From Sporosarcina aquimarina (lineage in GTDB: Bacteria; Bacillota; Bacilli; Bacillales_A; Planococcaceae), in assembly GCF_023715615.1 (NCBI RefSeq), contig NZ_JAMBOM010000001.1, positions 1,387,443 through 1,451,442 of the forward strand: DNA of 64,000 bases. The letters are read 5' to 3'. A model generated the notes under the pieces. It made no database searches, had not been told where the DNA came from, and was given only the letters and a program-made list of their open reading frames with translations. Position 1 is the first letter of the stretch, and each line of letters begins with the position of its first letter. This document shows positions 54,613-63,395 of this stretch, piece after piece. Position numbers and translations under genes: made by a program.

Positions 54613-54894
54613 CTGCCTTTCTCTTCCAATAAGAATGAGACGTTGAGATACCGGGGGAATCTGTCAAAAATTATTTTTATACGAGAGCAAACTGTCGGAA
54701 GGATGTTGTAAATAACAACCAATTGACAGATACCTTATCTTCATCTATTGTGAATAGTCTCTCTGTCTTATTTGGAGTGGGACGGTTTGTCTGATGGGAA
54801 AATTAAGTGAAGGATGGTTAAGATAAGATTTTTCATCTATTCTGTTGTTTCCTCTTGAAATTTGTTATCTGGAAATACAACTTAAGCATAGAAA

Positions 54895-54923
54895 TTGACC
54901 AAAATGTCAACCCGAGGTAAACT
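54895..54923 (+). promoter_or_regulatory. Promoter of the symporter gene
   Basis: -35 TTGACC (54895-54900), 17-base spacer, -10 TAAACT (54918-54923). The -35 is part of an inverted repeat TTGAC-N6-GTCAA (54895-54910). Confidence 0.6.
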
Positions 54924-54964
54924 TCGCTAAATAGGCATTACTACATACGAATAGGGGAAAATAG

Positions 54965-56197
54965 ATGTTATCGAAAATATGGCGTAGTTATCGCGACAGT
55001 TCATTTGTTTTAAAAATGTCCATCGGATTTATCGCAGGAATTGTGAGCGGTCTCGTATTCGGACAAAAAATGTCTTTAGTTCAACCATTGGGGACATTAC
55101 TAATTAACTTACTTAGCTTAGTCGCCATCCCGGTAATCTTTTTAACAGTTGTACTTGCTGTCAATCAGATGAGCATGAAACAACTCGGTCGCATGGGCTG
55201 GAAACTAATTCTCTATTATACGGCTACCACTGCAGCTGCGGTGGGAATCGGTGTTGGACTCGCTCTGTTGTTCCAACCGGGTCAGTATTTAACACTTCCC
55301 GATACAAAAGTAGAGACACCGGCTGCACCTAACTTTTCAGATGTCTTGCTGGAAATGGTCCCTGCCAATATGTTTGAAGCCTTTTCTGGCGGTAATGTAA
55401 TGGGAATTATTTTTATAGCAGTCATTATTGGACTTGCCATCTCGGCAATGAAGTTTTCCACGGATAAAGAAATGCAAAAACATGGTCAACTGTTGGACAA
55501 AGTAATTATTGCGCTGAAAGAAATGTTTTCAAAACTCCTTACGGGCGTCTTGCAGTATGCGCCGATTGGAGTATTCGCTATTAGTGCAACTGCATTCGGT
55601 AGTCAAGGATGGGAAACGTTCAAGTCTCTTCTTACATTCACAGGAGTCTTTTACCTCGGAATTATTCTGCTATGGGTGTTCGTCTATACAGGATTCCTTC
55701 GCTTGTCAGGAAATTCCGTAATGGATTTCTTTAAGTCGACGAAAGAAGCGTATACCACAGCCTTCTTCACATCGAGCAGTATCGCATCGTTGCCGATTGC
55801 CATCAAATCAGCACGAAAAGCAGGAGTATCTGAGCGTACAGCAAACTTTGCACTCCCTCTTGGAGCGGTGTTCAACTCAGATGGTGGTGCCCTTCGAATG
55901 GGTGTATCCATCGTTTTTGCTGCGAACATAACAAATCTCGACCTTTCTGTATCTAGCTTCTTCCTGATCGTCATTGTGGGGACATTGCTCTCGATTGGAA
56001 CCTCTGGTGTTCCTGCTGCGGGGCTAGTAACGCTAGCGGCCGTATTGACGATGTTCGACCTGCCACTTGAAATCGTTGCCCTTATCGCAGGTGTAGATGC
56101 GATTATCGGAATGGGTGGATCTGCTTCAAACGTCGTTGGAGATATCGTAGGTGCAGTAGTGGTAGATAGTTCGGAAAAGAAACGCGCGACGACTTGA
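54965..56197 (+). CDS. Dicarboxylate/amino acid:cation symporter family protein with altered substrate motif
   Basis: The 410-residue DAACS (GltP/GltT-like) transporter has the serine-rich hairpin FFTSSSIASLPIAIKSARKAG (near 265) and helix-7 block NSDGGALRMG (usual NMDGTA). The helix-8 block reads VDAIIGMGGSASNVVGD where GltPh has DAILDMGRTMVNVTGD. The Arg that holds the side-chain carboxylate (GltPh Arg397) is Gly here, and Asp394 is also Gly; Asn401 and Asp405 are kept. This points to a substrate without a side-chain carboxylate, perhaps a neutral amino acid. Ends at a terminator. Confidence 0.85.
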   Translation: MLSKIWRSYRDSSFVLKMSIGFIAGIVSGLVFGQKMSLVQPLGTLLINLLSLVAIPVIFLTVVLAVNQMSMKQLGRMGWKLILYYTATTAAAVGIGVGLALLFQPGQYLTLPDTKVETPAAPNFSDVLLEMVPANMFEAFSGGNVMGIIFIAVIIGLAISAMKFSTDKEMQKHGQLLDKVIIALKEMFSKLLTGVLQYAPIGVFAISATAFGSQGWETFKSLLTFTGVFYLGIILLWVFVYTGFLRLSGNSVMDFFKSTKEAYTTAFFTSSSIASLPIAIKSARKAGVSERTANFALPLGAVFNSDGGALRMGVSIVFAANITNLDLSVSSFFLIVIVGTLLSIGTSGVPAAGLVTLAAVLTMFDLPLEIVALIAGVDAIIGMGGSASNVVGDIVGAVVVDSSEKKRATT

Positions 56198-56237
56198 AAA
56201 GCCTGACATTTTAAAATGAATCTAGAATAAAAAAAGG

Positions 56238-56268
56238 CCGCTAATTCAAATTGAATTAGCGGTCTTTT
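56238..56268 (+). terminator. Terminator after the symporter gene
   Basis: Stem CCGCTAATTCA/TGAATTAGCGG, followed by TCTTTT. Confidence 0.82.
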
Positions 56269-56391
56269 GGGTTTGCCAGGATTACTTTAGTGTTCATATG
56301 CAAGTCACCCCGCGATACATGCAACACACCGAAATTGTATTGTTCTCCATCTGGTGAAATGGTACGATTCATCAAAGATTAGAACTTCGAG

Positions 56392-56838
56392 GTGAGTCCG
56401 ATTCGACTGAAAATAAATGAATCCAAAGATTTTACAGACACTGAAATTATCATTAATTGCCCTGAAGTAGATGAAAGTTTGTCTCCTTTAATTCAGCAGA
56501 TTAATCAAATGATGTTTTCCATTCAGGGAAAGAAGGATGGCATTACGTATCCTTTAGTATCCGATCATCTGTTGTACATTGAATCCGTGAATGACACTGT
56601 TTTCCTCTATACCGATGAGGAGGTCTATGATAGCGACAAGAAACTGTACGAGTTCGAAAATCAGCTGAAAGATACGAGGTTCATGAGAATTAGTAAAAAT
56701 TTTATTGTGAATATGTCCAAAATTGAGAGTGTAAAAGCTCTAGTGAACGGTCGATTTGAGGCGTATCTAACTAACGGTGAAAAAGTCATCGTGAATCGGC
56801 ATTATGTAAAATCATTTCGAAAACATTTTTTAGGATGA
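56392..56838 (+). CDS. Stand-alone LytTR DNA-binding protein
   Basis: The 148-residue protein has an N-terminal helical part (about 1-60) and a LytTR domain (about 60-145): LLYIESVNDTVFLYTDEEVY, RFMRISKNFIVNMSKIESV and VNRHYVKSFRKHF. There is no receiver domain. It heads a LytTR-DUF3021-ABC operon, a known arrangement where the DUF3021 membrane protein may sense or restrain the regulator. The start is doubtful: GTG 56392 lies inside the best ribosome binding site (GAGGTGA, 56390-56396), which is better placed for ATT 56401, giving IRLKINE. Confidence 0.8.
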   Translation: MSPIRLKINESKDFTDTEIIINCPEVDESLSPLIQQINQMMFSIQGKKDGITYPLVSDHLLYIESVNDTVFLYTDEEVYDSDKKLYEFENQLKDTRFMRISKNFIVNMSKIESVKALVNGRFEAYLTNGEKVIVNRHYVKSFRKHFLG

Positions 56839-56848
56839 GGTGACTTGA

Positions 56849-57268
56849 ATGAATCGCTCAATGATCTATATAGGTGCAGCTTGTTTCGCCTTTACTTTCA
56901 GTTCTATCTTCTATTATCTTTTTAGGGCACTCAGCATCTTTCCGCCACTTACAGAGAAAATCACGATCTATTTGTTTATCATATCCTGTCTTATTACCTT
57001 GCTGATATTTCTATCTCATAAACTGCCTGTTGAACAACCGATGTTCGTTCATTTAATTGAACTGATTTGTGTTCTTGTAGTTCTAATCCTTGCAGGTGGG
57101 TTTTTTGACGTATACCCTTTTCACGCATTCTATATTGGAACGGTCGCTTTGTGTGGGATATTTGCATACACATTTGTCATCCTGATGGTCTATTTGAATA
57201 ACAAGATAGCTGAAAAGGCAATCAATCAAGCGATTGCGCAGCAGAAACGGAGGGGGTCAAATGTCTAA
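56849..57268 (+). CDS. DUF3021 membrane protein
   Basis: The 139-residue protein has four transmembrane helices: about 5-25, 38-56, 67-86 and 98-118. It ends in a basic cytoplasmic tail (NNKIAEKAINQAIAQQKRRG). It fits DUF3021, almost always encoded with a LytTR protein. GATGAGGTGA precedes ATG 56849. Its end overlaps the ABC ATPase gene by eight bases. Confidence 0.82.
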   Translation: MNRSMIYIGAACFAFTFSSIFYYLFRALSIFPPLTEKITIYLFIISCLITLLIFLSHKLPVEQPMFVHLIELICVLVVLILAGGFFDVYPFHAFYIGTVALCGIFAYTFVILMVYLNNKIAEKAINQAIAQQKRRGSNV

Positions 57269-58199
57269 AATAATTGAGGTACACCACTTATGCAAGTCGT
57301 TCGGTGCTGTGGCGGCAGTGAAAGATGTCAGTTTCTATGTGGAGGAAGGAAGTCTGTTTTCATTTCTCGGTACAAACGGAGCCGGTAAGTCTACAACAAT
57401 CTCCATTCTTCTGACCCTATTAAAACAAGATGCAGGAGTGGTGAAAGTAAACGGCTTAACCGTTGGAAAAGAAGACGAAGCAATACGTAATGAAATAGGT
57501 GTTGTATTTCAGCAAAGTATATTAGATCCCCTACTGACGGTTAAGGAGAATTTGGATTACCGTGCACGGCTGTATAAGATGACGAAGGAGGAAAAGCTTG
57601 CGGCAATCGATCGCGTCGCTGACACTGTCGATATTTCTTCCATCATGAAGCGGCGTTATGGAAAATTATCCGGTGGACAAAAGCGAAGAGTGGATATTGC
57701 CAGAGCCTTGCTGCATCAACCAAAGATCTTGCTGCTGGATGAACCTACGACAGGTCTTGATCCGCAAAACCGAAAACAGATTTGGAATACCATTCTGCAA
57801 TTGCAGAGCGAGACCAATATGACGGTTTTTCTAACGACACACTATATTGAAGAAGCAGCCAATTCAAATTTTGTGGTCGTCATGAAAGAAGGAGAAATTA
57901 TTGCAAAAGGGACGCCGCATCATCTAAAGTCCCAATATTCTGCCGACCGTTTAATGATCATAGCAAAAAGTCCCGCACAATTACGGAGTCAATTACAGAC
58001 GGATAAGCTAGTCTTCACCGAAGAACACTCCACCTTCCTGATCCAACTGAAAAAAACAACCGATGCCATTGTATTATTGGCGAAATACGAAGAACTGATC
58101 AATTCATTTGAAGTACAAAAATCCAGTCTGGATGATGTGTTCATCCAAATCCATAACGGAAAGGATGACATGCATCATGATGACTGTTGCGAAGCGTAA
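57261..58199 (+). CDS. ABC transporter ATP-binding protein (ABC-2 type)
   Basis: The 312-residue ATPase has Walker A GTNGAGKST (near 39), Q-loop VFQQSILDPLLTVKEN, signature LSGGQKRRVDIARALL (near 135), Walker B ILLLDEPTTGLDPQNR and H-loop TTHYIEEA. The C-terminal extension is about 80 residues, as in drug/antibiotic-resistance ATPases of the DrrA type. The start is ATG 57261, right after GGAGGGGG. Acts with the permease gene that follows. Confidence 0.9.
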   Translation: MSKIIEVHHLCKSFGAVAAVKDVSFYVEEGSLFSFLGTNGAGKSTTISILLTLLKQDAGVVKVNGLTVGKEDEAIRNEIGVVFQQSILDPLLTVKENLDYRARLYKMTKEEKLAAIDRVADTVDISSIMKRRYGKLSGGQKRRVDIARALLHQPKILLLDEPTTGLDPQNRKQIWNTILQLQSETNMTVFLTTHYIEEAANSNFVVVMKEGEIIAKGTPHHLKSQYSADRLMIIAKSPAQLRSQLQTDKLVFTEEHSTFLIQLKKTTDAIVLLAKYEELINSFEVQKSSLDDVFIQIHNGKDDMHHDDCCEA

Positions 58200-59031
58200 T
58201 ATACTTCTGTATTTCCGCGATAAGAGTGCCCTATTCTTTTCTCTGCTTGCGGTCATCATCCTAGTCGCCCTGTACGGGACATTTCTAGGGAATTTAATCT
58301 CAGACAGCCTTCCTGACTTCCCTGCTAAAAAATGGCTTCTGCTATCATGGATCTTTGCTGGAATTTTAGCAGTTACTTCAGTCACTACGACACTGGGCGC
58401 CTTTGGGACATTGGTAGAAGATCGTTCGACTGAGGCAGTTCTGGACTTCTATGCTTCTCCAATTAAAAGATCATCCCTTTTTGGCGGCTATGTCATGAGT
58501 TCGATCTTCGTCGGTCTCATCATGTGTCTGCTCGTCCTTCTGACTGCAAATGCAGTTTTCTTTTTCTCTGGTGACGAAATGCTGACCATTCTCCAATTAC
58601 TTAAGGTGATCGGGGTGATCAGTTTATCCGTGATTTCAAGCAGTTCTATGATTTTGCTGCTCGTATCCTTTTTCAAAACCGTCAAGGCTTTTGCTGCTGC
58701 GAGCACCGTCATCGGAACGCTGCTTGGTTTTCTAGCAGGCATTTATATTCCCATTGGAAATCTACCAGCATACTTGCAAACCATCATTAAATTTTTCCCT
58801 ACCTCGCATTCAGCTGCGTTATTCCGCCAAATTTTGATGGAGCAGCCAATGAAAGAAACATTTGCACAAGCACCGGTGTCAGCCAAGCAGGAATTTTTGC
58901 AGGATATGGGTGTGTTTTATGAAATAAACGGCTCCCTTACTTCACCGATGTTCAGCGTTCTTTATTTAACAGGCGTAGCTGTTTTATTCTCTATATTGGC
59001 TGTTGTATTACTGAAGAGGAAGCGGTCTTAA
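58177..59031 (+). CDS. ABC-2 type permease
   Basis: The 284-residue permease has six transmembrane helices, with AKRNILLYFRDKSALFFSL at the start and an ABC-2 pattern VSTTTLGAFGTLVEDRST-like segment (TTTLGAFGTLVEDRSTEAVLDF, near 75). The final part has TGVAVLFSILAVVLLKRKR. ATG 58177 is the best in-frame start after AAAGG, but the true start may be 58180. It overlaps the ATPase gene by 23 bases. The operon as a whole could export a lipid, peptide or drug; this is not decided here. Confidence 0.85.
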   Translation: MMTVAKRNILLYFRDKSALFFSLLAVIILVALYGTFLGNLISDSLPDFPAKKWLLLSWIFAGILAVTSVTTTLGAFGTLVEDRSTEAVLDFYASPIKRSSLFGGYVMSSIFVGLIMCLLVLLTANAVFFFSGDEMLTILQLLKVIGVISLSVISSSSMILLLVSFFKTVKAFAAASTVIGTLLGFLAGIYIPIGNLPAYLQTIIKFFPTSHSAALFRQILMEQPMKETFAQAPVSAKQEFLQDMGVFYEINGSLTSPMFSVLYLTGVAVLFSILAVVLLKRKRS

Positions 59032-59156
59032 CAGGACATTTCCAACGCTCATTCTTACCGCAAAGAAAAGCAGGCACAGTGCTCCCTACAGCAACTGTGT
59101 CTACATCCAATACTTTTTATTTGATAGAATTCTATAATAATATTTAACAATTTCAT

Positions 59157-59465
59157 CTAAAATTGACTATTATAATCACCAGGAACGATTGTTTTTAAAT
59201 GATATCTCCTTAATTTTTTCGATAAATCATAACTTATAGTGTAATTTTGATTGACTTGTATTAAAGCCCATATACTAAAATCATCAATATAAATTTGCTT
59301 GTCATTAGAAAGTATTATCCATTGTTCATCAGTATTTTTATCTTTTTTAACCACCTCAATGTTTTGGGTAGTGCTTTCAATAACAGGATTATAGATAGTA
59401 AAACGAAATAAAAGAAATAGCGCGATTAATAATAACAATGATAGTACTGTAATTTTCCCCTTCAT
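59157..59465 (-). CDS. Hypothetical membrane-anchored protein
   Basis: The 102-residue protein has an N-terminal hydrophobic segment (about 5-25), then a short charged beta-rich domain with IILSNDKQIYIDDFSIW. Nothing known is recognised. AAAGGAGAAAA precedes ATG 59465. It is transcribed opposite to the ABC operon, with about 125 bases between. Confidence 0.6.
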   Translation of the reverse strand: MKGKITVLSLLLLIALFLLFRFTIYNPVIESTTQNIEVVKKDKNTDEQWIILSNDKQIYIDDFSIWALIQVNQNYTISYDLSKKLRRYHLKTIVPGDYNSQF

Positions 59466-59614
59466 ATTTTTCTCCTTTGAAAGATGATCTGGCCCGTCAA
59501 TGGAAAATTAAGAAAGCAAGTGTGCTCTTTCTTGACAAACGAAATAAACAAATCCCCATGATGCATTTCTTTGGAGGTAACCAATACTAGCTTATGGACA
59601 GTCATGAAAGGTTG

Positions 59615-59773
59615 CTATTTTGTATCTTTGTTCATGTCTTTTAATTGTTTTTTGATTTCTCTAAGCTCCATTTTTATCGCTTTCACTTGTTTCGATGTGT
59701 CAATCCCGTATTGCACACCGTATGTAATGATGAAAAACACAATAGCTAACCCTATTAGCCAGTAAATGAGCAT
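59615..59773 (-). CDS. Small membrane protein, 52 residues
   Basis: One transmembrane helix (LIYWLIGLAIVFFIITYGV) is followed by a highly charged amphipathic helix (KAIKMELREIKKQLKDMNKD). Architecture resembles small coiled-coil membrane proteins found across Bacillales; no family name assigned. GGGAGG precedes ATG 59773. Confidence 0.65.
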   Translation of the reverse strand: MLIYWLIGLAIVFFIITYGVQYGIDTSKQVKAIKMELREIKKQLKDMNKDTK

Positions 59774-59811
59774 AGTATCCTCCCTTTCAGTTAAAGAAGT
59801 CAATCGCACAA

Positions 59812-60048
59812 TTAATTATTCACTTTTCCACTTTTAGTTTTAGAAAATACAACGATTATTAGACAGAGTAAATTAATAACGAAGAGTACTATATAATAGA
59901 TGCTGGTGGATCCTTCGAAAAGGTAAGAACCATATCTCAACGTATTAATTCCTAGCACAACTAGTAGTAAGATGAACAATTTCGTATTAATATGTCTGTA
60001 CCTCACTTTCAAGAGTTGGAAAATTGTATTTTCAATACGTGGTTGCAC
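59812..60048 (-). CDS. Small two-helix membrane protein
   Basis: The 78-residue reading frame has two hydrophobic segments (LFILLLVVLGINTLRYGSYLF and SIYYIVLFVINLLCLIIVVF). The start is uncertain: GTG 60048 lacks a clear ribosome binding site and would overlap the HAD gene by 17 bases; a later TTG or ATA start is possible. No family recognised. Confidence 0.5.
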   Translation of the reverse strand: MQPRIENTIFQLLKVRYRHINTKLFILLLVVLGINTLRYGSYLFEGSTSIYYIVLFVINLLCLIIVVFSKTKSGKVNN

Positions 60049-60700
60049 GGTATAAGGGTACTATTGTTTTCAGTTCAACTAAATCATCGATTACCAAATC
60101 GGCCATAGCCAGTTCATCTTCTTTTGCAAAATCAAAATTACATCCGATTGCCATTAATCCGTTATCTCTAGCAGCATTAATATCGGATAAGCGGTCTCCT
60201 ACTACCGCGGCTTTCTGAATATCATATTTTGCTATAATTACTTTAACTAAATCTCCTTTATCTAAGGACTTTATTTGTTGAATGCTAAATGTCTCGGTAA
60301 CCCAATCATCCAATTTATAATAAGTCACAATTGCATTTAAATAGTCAGTTAGGCCATTACTCGCTATGTATATGGAGCAATTATTCTCTTTTAGAAAACT
60401 GAAAACTTCTCTCACATTTGGATATAAAGCACCTTTCCCACTTCTTATGTTTTCAATTAGTCTCTCTAGAAAATAAGAATCCGTCTTTTCTCTCTCTGCG
60501 TGAGAATGAGTAGGCAACAAAGTTTCCCATACTTTTGGTAAAGGGACGCCCATAATTTCGCGATATTGATCAATAGGGGTTATTGAATTCCATTTGTTTT
60601 GACACCGTAAGTGATTAAACGTATCTTCAAGTGATAATTCTAGAATTTTGTCCGTTTGAAATAGAGTACCATCCATATCAAAAATAAGTGCTTGTAACAT
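60032..60700 (-). CDS. HAD-superfamily phosphatase (phosphoglycolate-phosphatase-like)
   Basis: The 222-residue hydrolase has motif I IFDMDGTLFQTD (Asp 8 nucleophile, Asp 10 acid), motif II in IYIASNGLTDYL (near 113), the conserved Lys in KSLDKGDLV (near 149) and motif IV VVGDRLSDINAA (near 168). A helical cap lies between motifs I and II (residues about 15-85). The substrate is unknown. ATG 60700 follows AAGGAGAG. Confidence 0.86.
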   Translation of the reverse strand: MLQALIFDMDGTLFQTDKILELSLEDTFNHLRCQNKWNSITPIDQYREIMGVPLPKVWETLLPTHSHAEREKTDSYFLERLIENIRSGKGALYPNVREVFSFLKENNCSIYIASNGLTDYLNAIVTYYKLDDWVTETFSIQQIKSLDKGDLVKVIIAKYDIQKAAVVGDRLSDINAARDNGLMAIGCNFDFAKEDELAMADLVIDDLVELKTIVPLYRATTY

Positions 60701-60766
60701 TAGATTCTCTCCTTGTTATCAATCCATTTCCTGTGAAAAATCAGTTCAAGAATAAAGATGACTAGT

Positions 60767-61186
60767 TTAAATTGCTTCTTTATGAAGATACTCTTGCATT
60801 TTTATCGTCAACTCCATAAAGTCTTCAGGCTTCACTCCGTTTTCGGGTTCCACCAAATAAAAGCCATCGTCTTTATATCTCGGTATTACATGCATATGGT
60901 AGTGCTCCACATCTTTGAATATTCCGTTTTCTTGTAAAATAGTGATGCCATCTGTGGGGAAAAGGTGTTCCAGTAAAATCGCCATCTTTTTAGCCAAATT
61001 CATGACTTCGCTCAAACTCTTTTCGTCAACATTACGGAATTCTGCATAATGTGTTTTAGGAACTATTAAAATATGACCTTTATTTATTGGGTATTTATCT
61101 AAGAAGCAACACACATACTCATTTTCAAAAATGATATGGGCTTCCACTTTTTTATGGATGATTTCACAGAATATGCAGCTCTCCAT
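60767..61186 (-). CDS. HIT-family hydrolase
   Basis: The 139-residue HIT (histidine triad) nucleotide hydrolase has a zinc-type N terminus (CIFCEIIHKKVEAHIIFEN, with Cys-x2-Cys), the central GHILIVPKTHYAEF and the triad EHYHMHVIPRY (near 105). It should hydrolyse adenosine-phosphate-type nucleotides. ATG 61186 is chosen because AAGGAG is seven bases before it. Likely cotranscribed from the upstream lipoprotein gene. Confidence 0.88.
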   Translation of the reverse strand: MESCIFCEIIHKKVEAHIIFENEYVCCFLDKYPINKGHILIVPKTHYAEFRNVDEKSLSEVMNLAKKMAILLEHLFPTDGITILQENGIFKDVEHYHMHVIPRYKDDGFYLVEPENGVKPEDFMELTIKMQEYLHKEAI

Positions 61187-61277
61187 TCTCATTCTCCTTA
61201 CATGAAGGTAATATAAGTCATTAAAATTAGGAAGAAAATTAAAGCCTAAATTAAAGAGTGTAGTTGTGTAATCTTGA

Positions 61278-61790
61278 TCACTCATTGACTAACTGATTTG
61301 CCTTCTCTTCATTATTCATATACTCCAGGAGTAATGATTTTAACTCATCTTCACTTTGTACTTCTCGAAGATCTTTCCCATACCAATTTTCCAGATTTTC
61401 TCTTGTGAACGTATACTCATGGTCCGTAAATTTAAAAGTGATCCAATCTGCATTTCTAATTAAGGTAAATAAGAATGTAGCGTTATAAATCGCAGTGTTT
61501 TTAGTTTCCTGTTCTCTTATTTTTCCAGCGCCGTAATTCAAAATCATACCATATGGTTCTTCATCCGTTTTCAGTTCAAATCTTTGAAAGTGATCCGCAT
61601 TCTTCAACTGGTTTACGATGTTCAAAACTGCACTTGCATCTCCAACATACGCATCTTTGAATTCAAATAAGTCTCCGACATAGGCATCTCGAATTTCAAG
61701 TGAATCACCATTCTCGCTACTTACAGCACAACCACTCGATATGAGAAGTGCCAGCGTCAAAAAAAACGAAAGTTTAAGCAATTGTTTCAT
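61278..61790 (-). CDS. DUF4825 lipoprotein
   Basis: The 170-residue protein has a signal peptide with lipobox SSGC (Cys 21). A DUF4825-type motif appears twice in tandem: EIRDAYVGDLF and EFKDAYVGDAS (residues 32-53). A domain with NYGAGKIREQETKNTAIYNATFLF (split here) and LENWYGKDLREV follows. The function is unknown; such lipoproteins often accompany sporulation or signalling genes. ATG 61790 has no strong ribosome binding site visible (AGGGAG thirteen bases upstream). The 320 bases before it (61791-62112) are AT rich with no gene called. Confidence 0.75.
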   Translation of the reverse strand: MKQLLKLSFFLTLALLISSGCAVSSENGDSLEIRDAYVGDLFEFKDAYVGDASAVLNIVNQLKNADHFQRFELKTDEEPYGMILNYGAGKIREQETKNTAIYNATFLFTLIRNADWITFKFTDHEYTFTRENLENWYGKDLREVQSEDELKSLLLEYMNNEEKANQLVNE

Positions 61791-62112
61791 TGGTCTACGC
61801 TCCCTGAAAAAATTTCTATGCAGGTTTCTTTAAATAGGGTATTTCTTCTTTCAACATACATGGACTTTATTCGTTAGAAGTTTGCCTGGCTTCAAAATAG
61901 GTTTTAATCACAACTTCAATGAAGCAGCATGAAAAATCCGCCATAATTGAACACTATAGTTATTGATCTGTCTCTGTAACGGAATTAAGTATTATTTCTT
62001 AAAACCTTACCTCCAAGTTCCGACAGGATATCAATCGCAACGTGAATGTAGTACTTACATCAAGTGTTTGGTATGGATAAACCTTAACTAATTTCCACCT
62101 GATTTTAATTTT

Positions 62113-62340
62113 TCAATATTGAATAATTATAACACAGAACCAACCATTCCCATATTGGTAATTAGGAATAATAAAGCGATAACCTCCCTGCATGTAAAGA
62201 GGTAAACAAAACTGAATAGGCATGCGGTCATATGGTAAACCATTAAGGATACTTATTTGTTCAGCTAATGTAACTGGAACTTCTCCATACACGAAAAAAT
62301 CCGTAACTTCATTTGGAAGTCCGGATCTTTTCTGTCTGTA
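62113..62340 (-). pseudogene. Probable 5'-truncated gene remnant
   Basis: This stretch is open for 75 codons, ends at TGA 62115-62113 and has coding-like composition (GLPNEVTDFFVYGEVPVTLA, then YDRMPIQFCLPLYMQGGYRF, then IPNYQYGNGWFCVIII). A stop (TAA) lies just upstream in the same frame and there is no start codon or ribosome binding site before the middle of the segment. It looks like the C-terminal half of a lost gene. I do not recognise the family. Confidence 0.45.
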
Positions 62341-62381
62341 TTATCTAGGCACGTGTCCTTATGCAAGAATGCAGATGGAGG

Positions 62382-63395
62382 TTATTTCAATTTCAAAGCA
62401 ATTGGCTTGAAGTCTATTCGTTTAGAATCTATTTGGCTGTTACTTAAATGGGCAAAGGGATAGAAAGTTATCGAAGTTGCTTCAGGATTAAGACCATGAA
62501 CTGTCGCATTCCAGGTCAGATCTTCACCGGAATCAGCTCCTTTAGTTCCGACTCCGCCATTATAGGGTACTTGATATTCGTTCCCTAAGTTATCGATTGC
62601 ACGTAACTCGGCTTCAACGGCCATCCACTCTTCATGAACGGAAGGATTCACATCTTGTAGATAATTTATTGTTAAATTGACGTCCGTTTTCACTGCATCG
62701 ATTAATTCTACAGTTACTCCTTCAGTACTGACATGTTTGTTGATGGGGATATGTGTGCCTTCTAAAGCATTGAGAGAAAAAGCAAAGTTCCAATCCCCTT
62801 CAATTGTTTTATCGTCTATAACGATCGCTGTAGGTTCCCATAACACATTCACTGTGTCTCCTACACTATCAGTACTATTCAGCGTCATCATTCCAACATG
62901 GCCAATCCCCTCTATATAGTAGCCTTCAAAGCCCCCGCTACTTGTCTTACTATCTAAAGTCGGCATGTTTTCGAAGGAAGGAAATGTACCTAAGTCTACG
63001 TCTGATTTAATTACATATGAAAGTGTGACTACATTTCCATCGTAAAAAGCCTTTTCTATGATAAGGTCAATTCCATTACTTGTTGAAAGTAGTCCGATAT
63101 TCGTACTGATTTCGTCGTACGCTTGATAATAATCTTCTTGTGAAATGAAATAATCAAATGCTTCTCCGACAACCGGGATTTTGGTCACGAACTTGGCAAA
63201 CGCAGGAGAGACATAAGCTGAAGAAATCGTACAGAGAGAGAGGATCGCAACAGATGCTGTATAAGCAACGGTTTTCTTGAATGGGAATTTTCTCTTTTTC
63301 TTAATTTCAAATGCATCAGCTAAAATCATGTCTAACTCATCGGAGGGCACCGGGATTTCATTCAGCGCTTCTTTAAAATGGTTTTGCTTGATCAT
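62382..63395 (-). CDS. DUF4179 anti-sigma factor
   Basis: The 337-residue protein has a short cytoplasmic N-terminal part (1-40, IPVPSDELDMILADAFEIKK), one transmembrane helix (about 43-65), and a large extracellular DUF4179 domain (TNIGLLSTSNGIDLIIEKAF, TLSYVIKSDVDLG). This is the layout of RsiX/SigV-type regulators: the N terminus should bind the sigma factor encoded by the overlapping upstream gene and release it upon an external signal. AAAAGGAGTG precedes ATG 63395. Confidence 0.85.
   Translation of the reverse strand: MIKQNHFKEALNEIPVPSDELDMILADAFEIKKKRKFPFKKTVAYTASVAILSLCTISSAYVSPAFAKFVTKIPVVGEAFDYFISQEDYYQAYDEISTNIGLLSTSNGIDLIIEKAFYDGNVVTLSYVIKSDVDLGTFPSFENMPTLDSKTSSGGFEGYYIEGIGHVGMMTLNSTDSVGDTVNVLWEPTAIVIDDKTIEGDWNFAFSLNALEGTHIPINKHVSTEGVTVELIDAVKTDVNLTINYLQDVNPSVHEEWMAVEAELRAIDNLGNEYQVPYNGGVGTKGADSGEDLTWNATVHGLNPEATSITFYPFAHLSNSQIDSKRIDFKPIALKLK

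Noticed and set aside
59571..59765. 64-codon plus-strand frame over the small membrane protein gene
   Set aside because: Antisense to the better-supported minus-strand gene at 59615-59773; no ribosome binding site.
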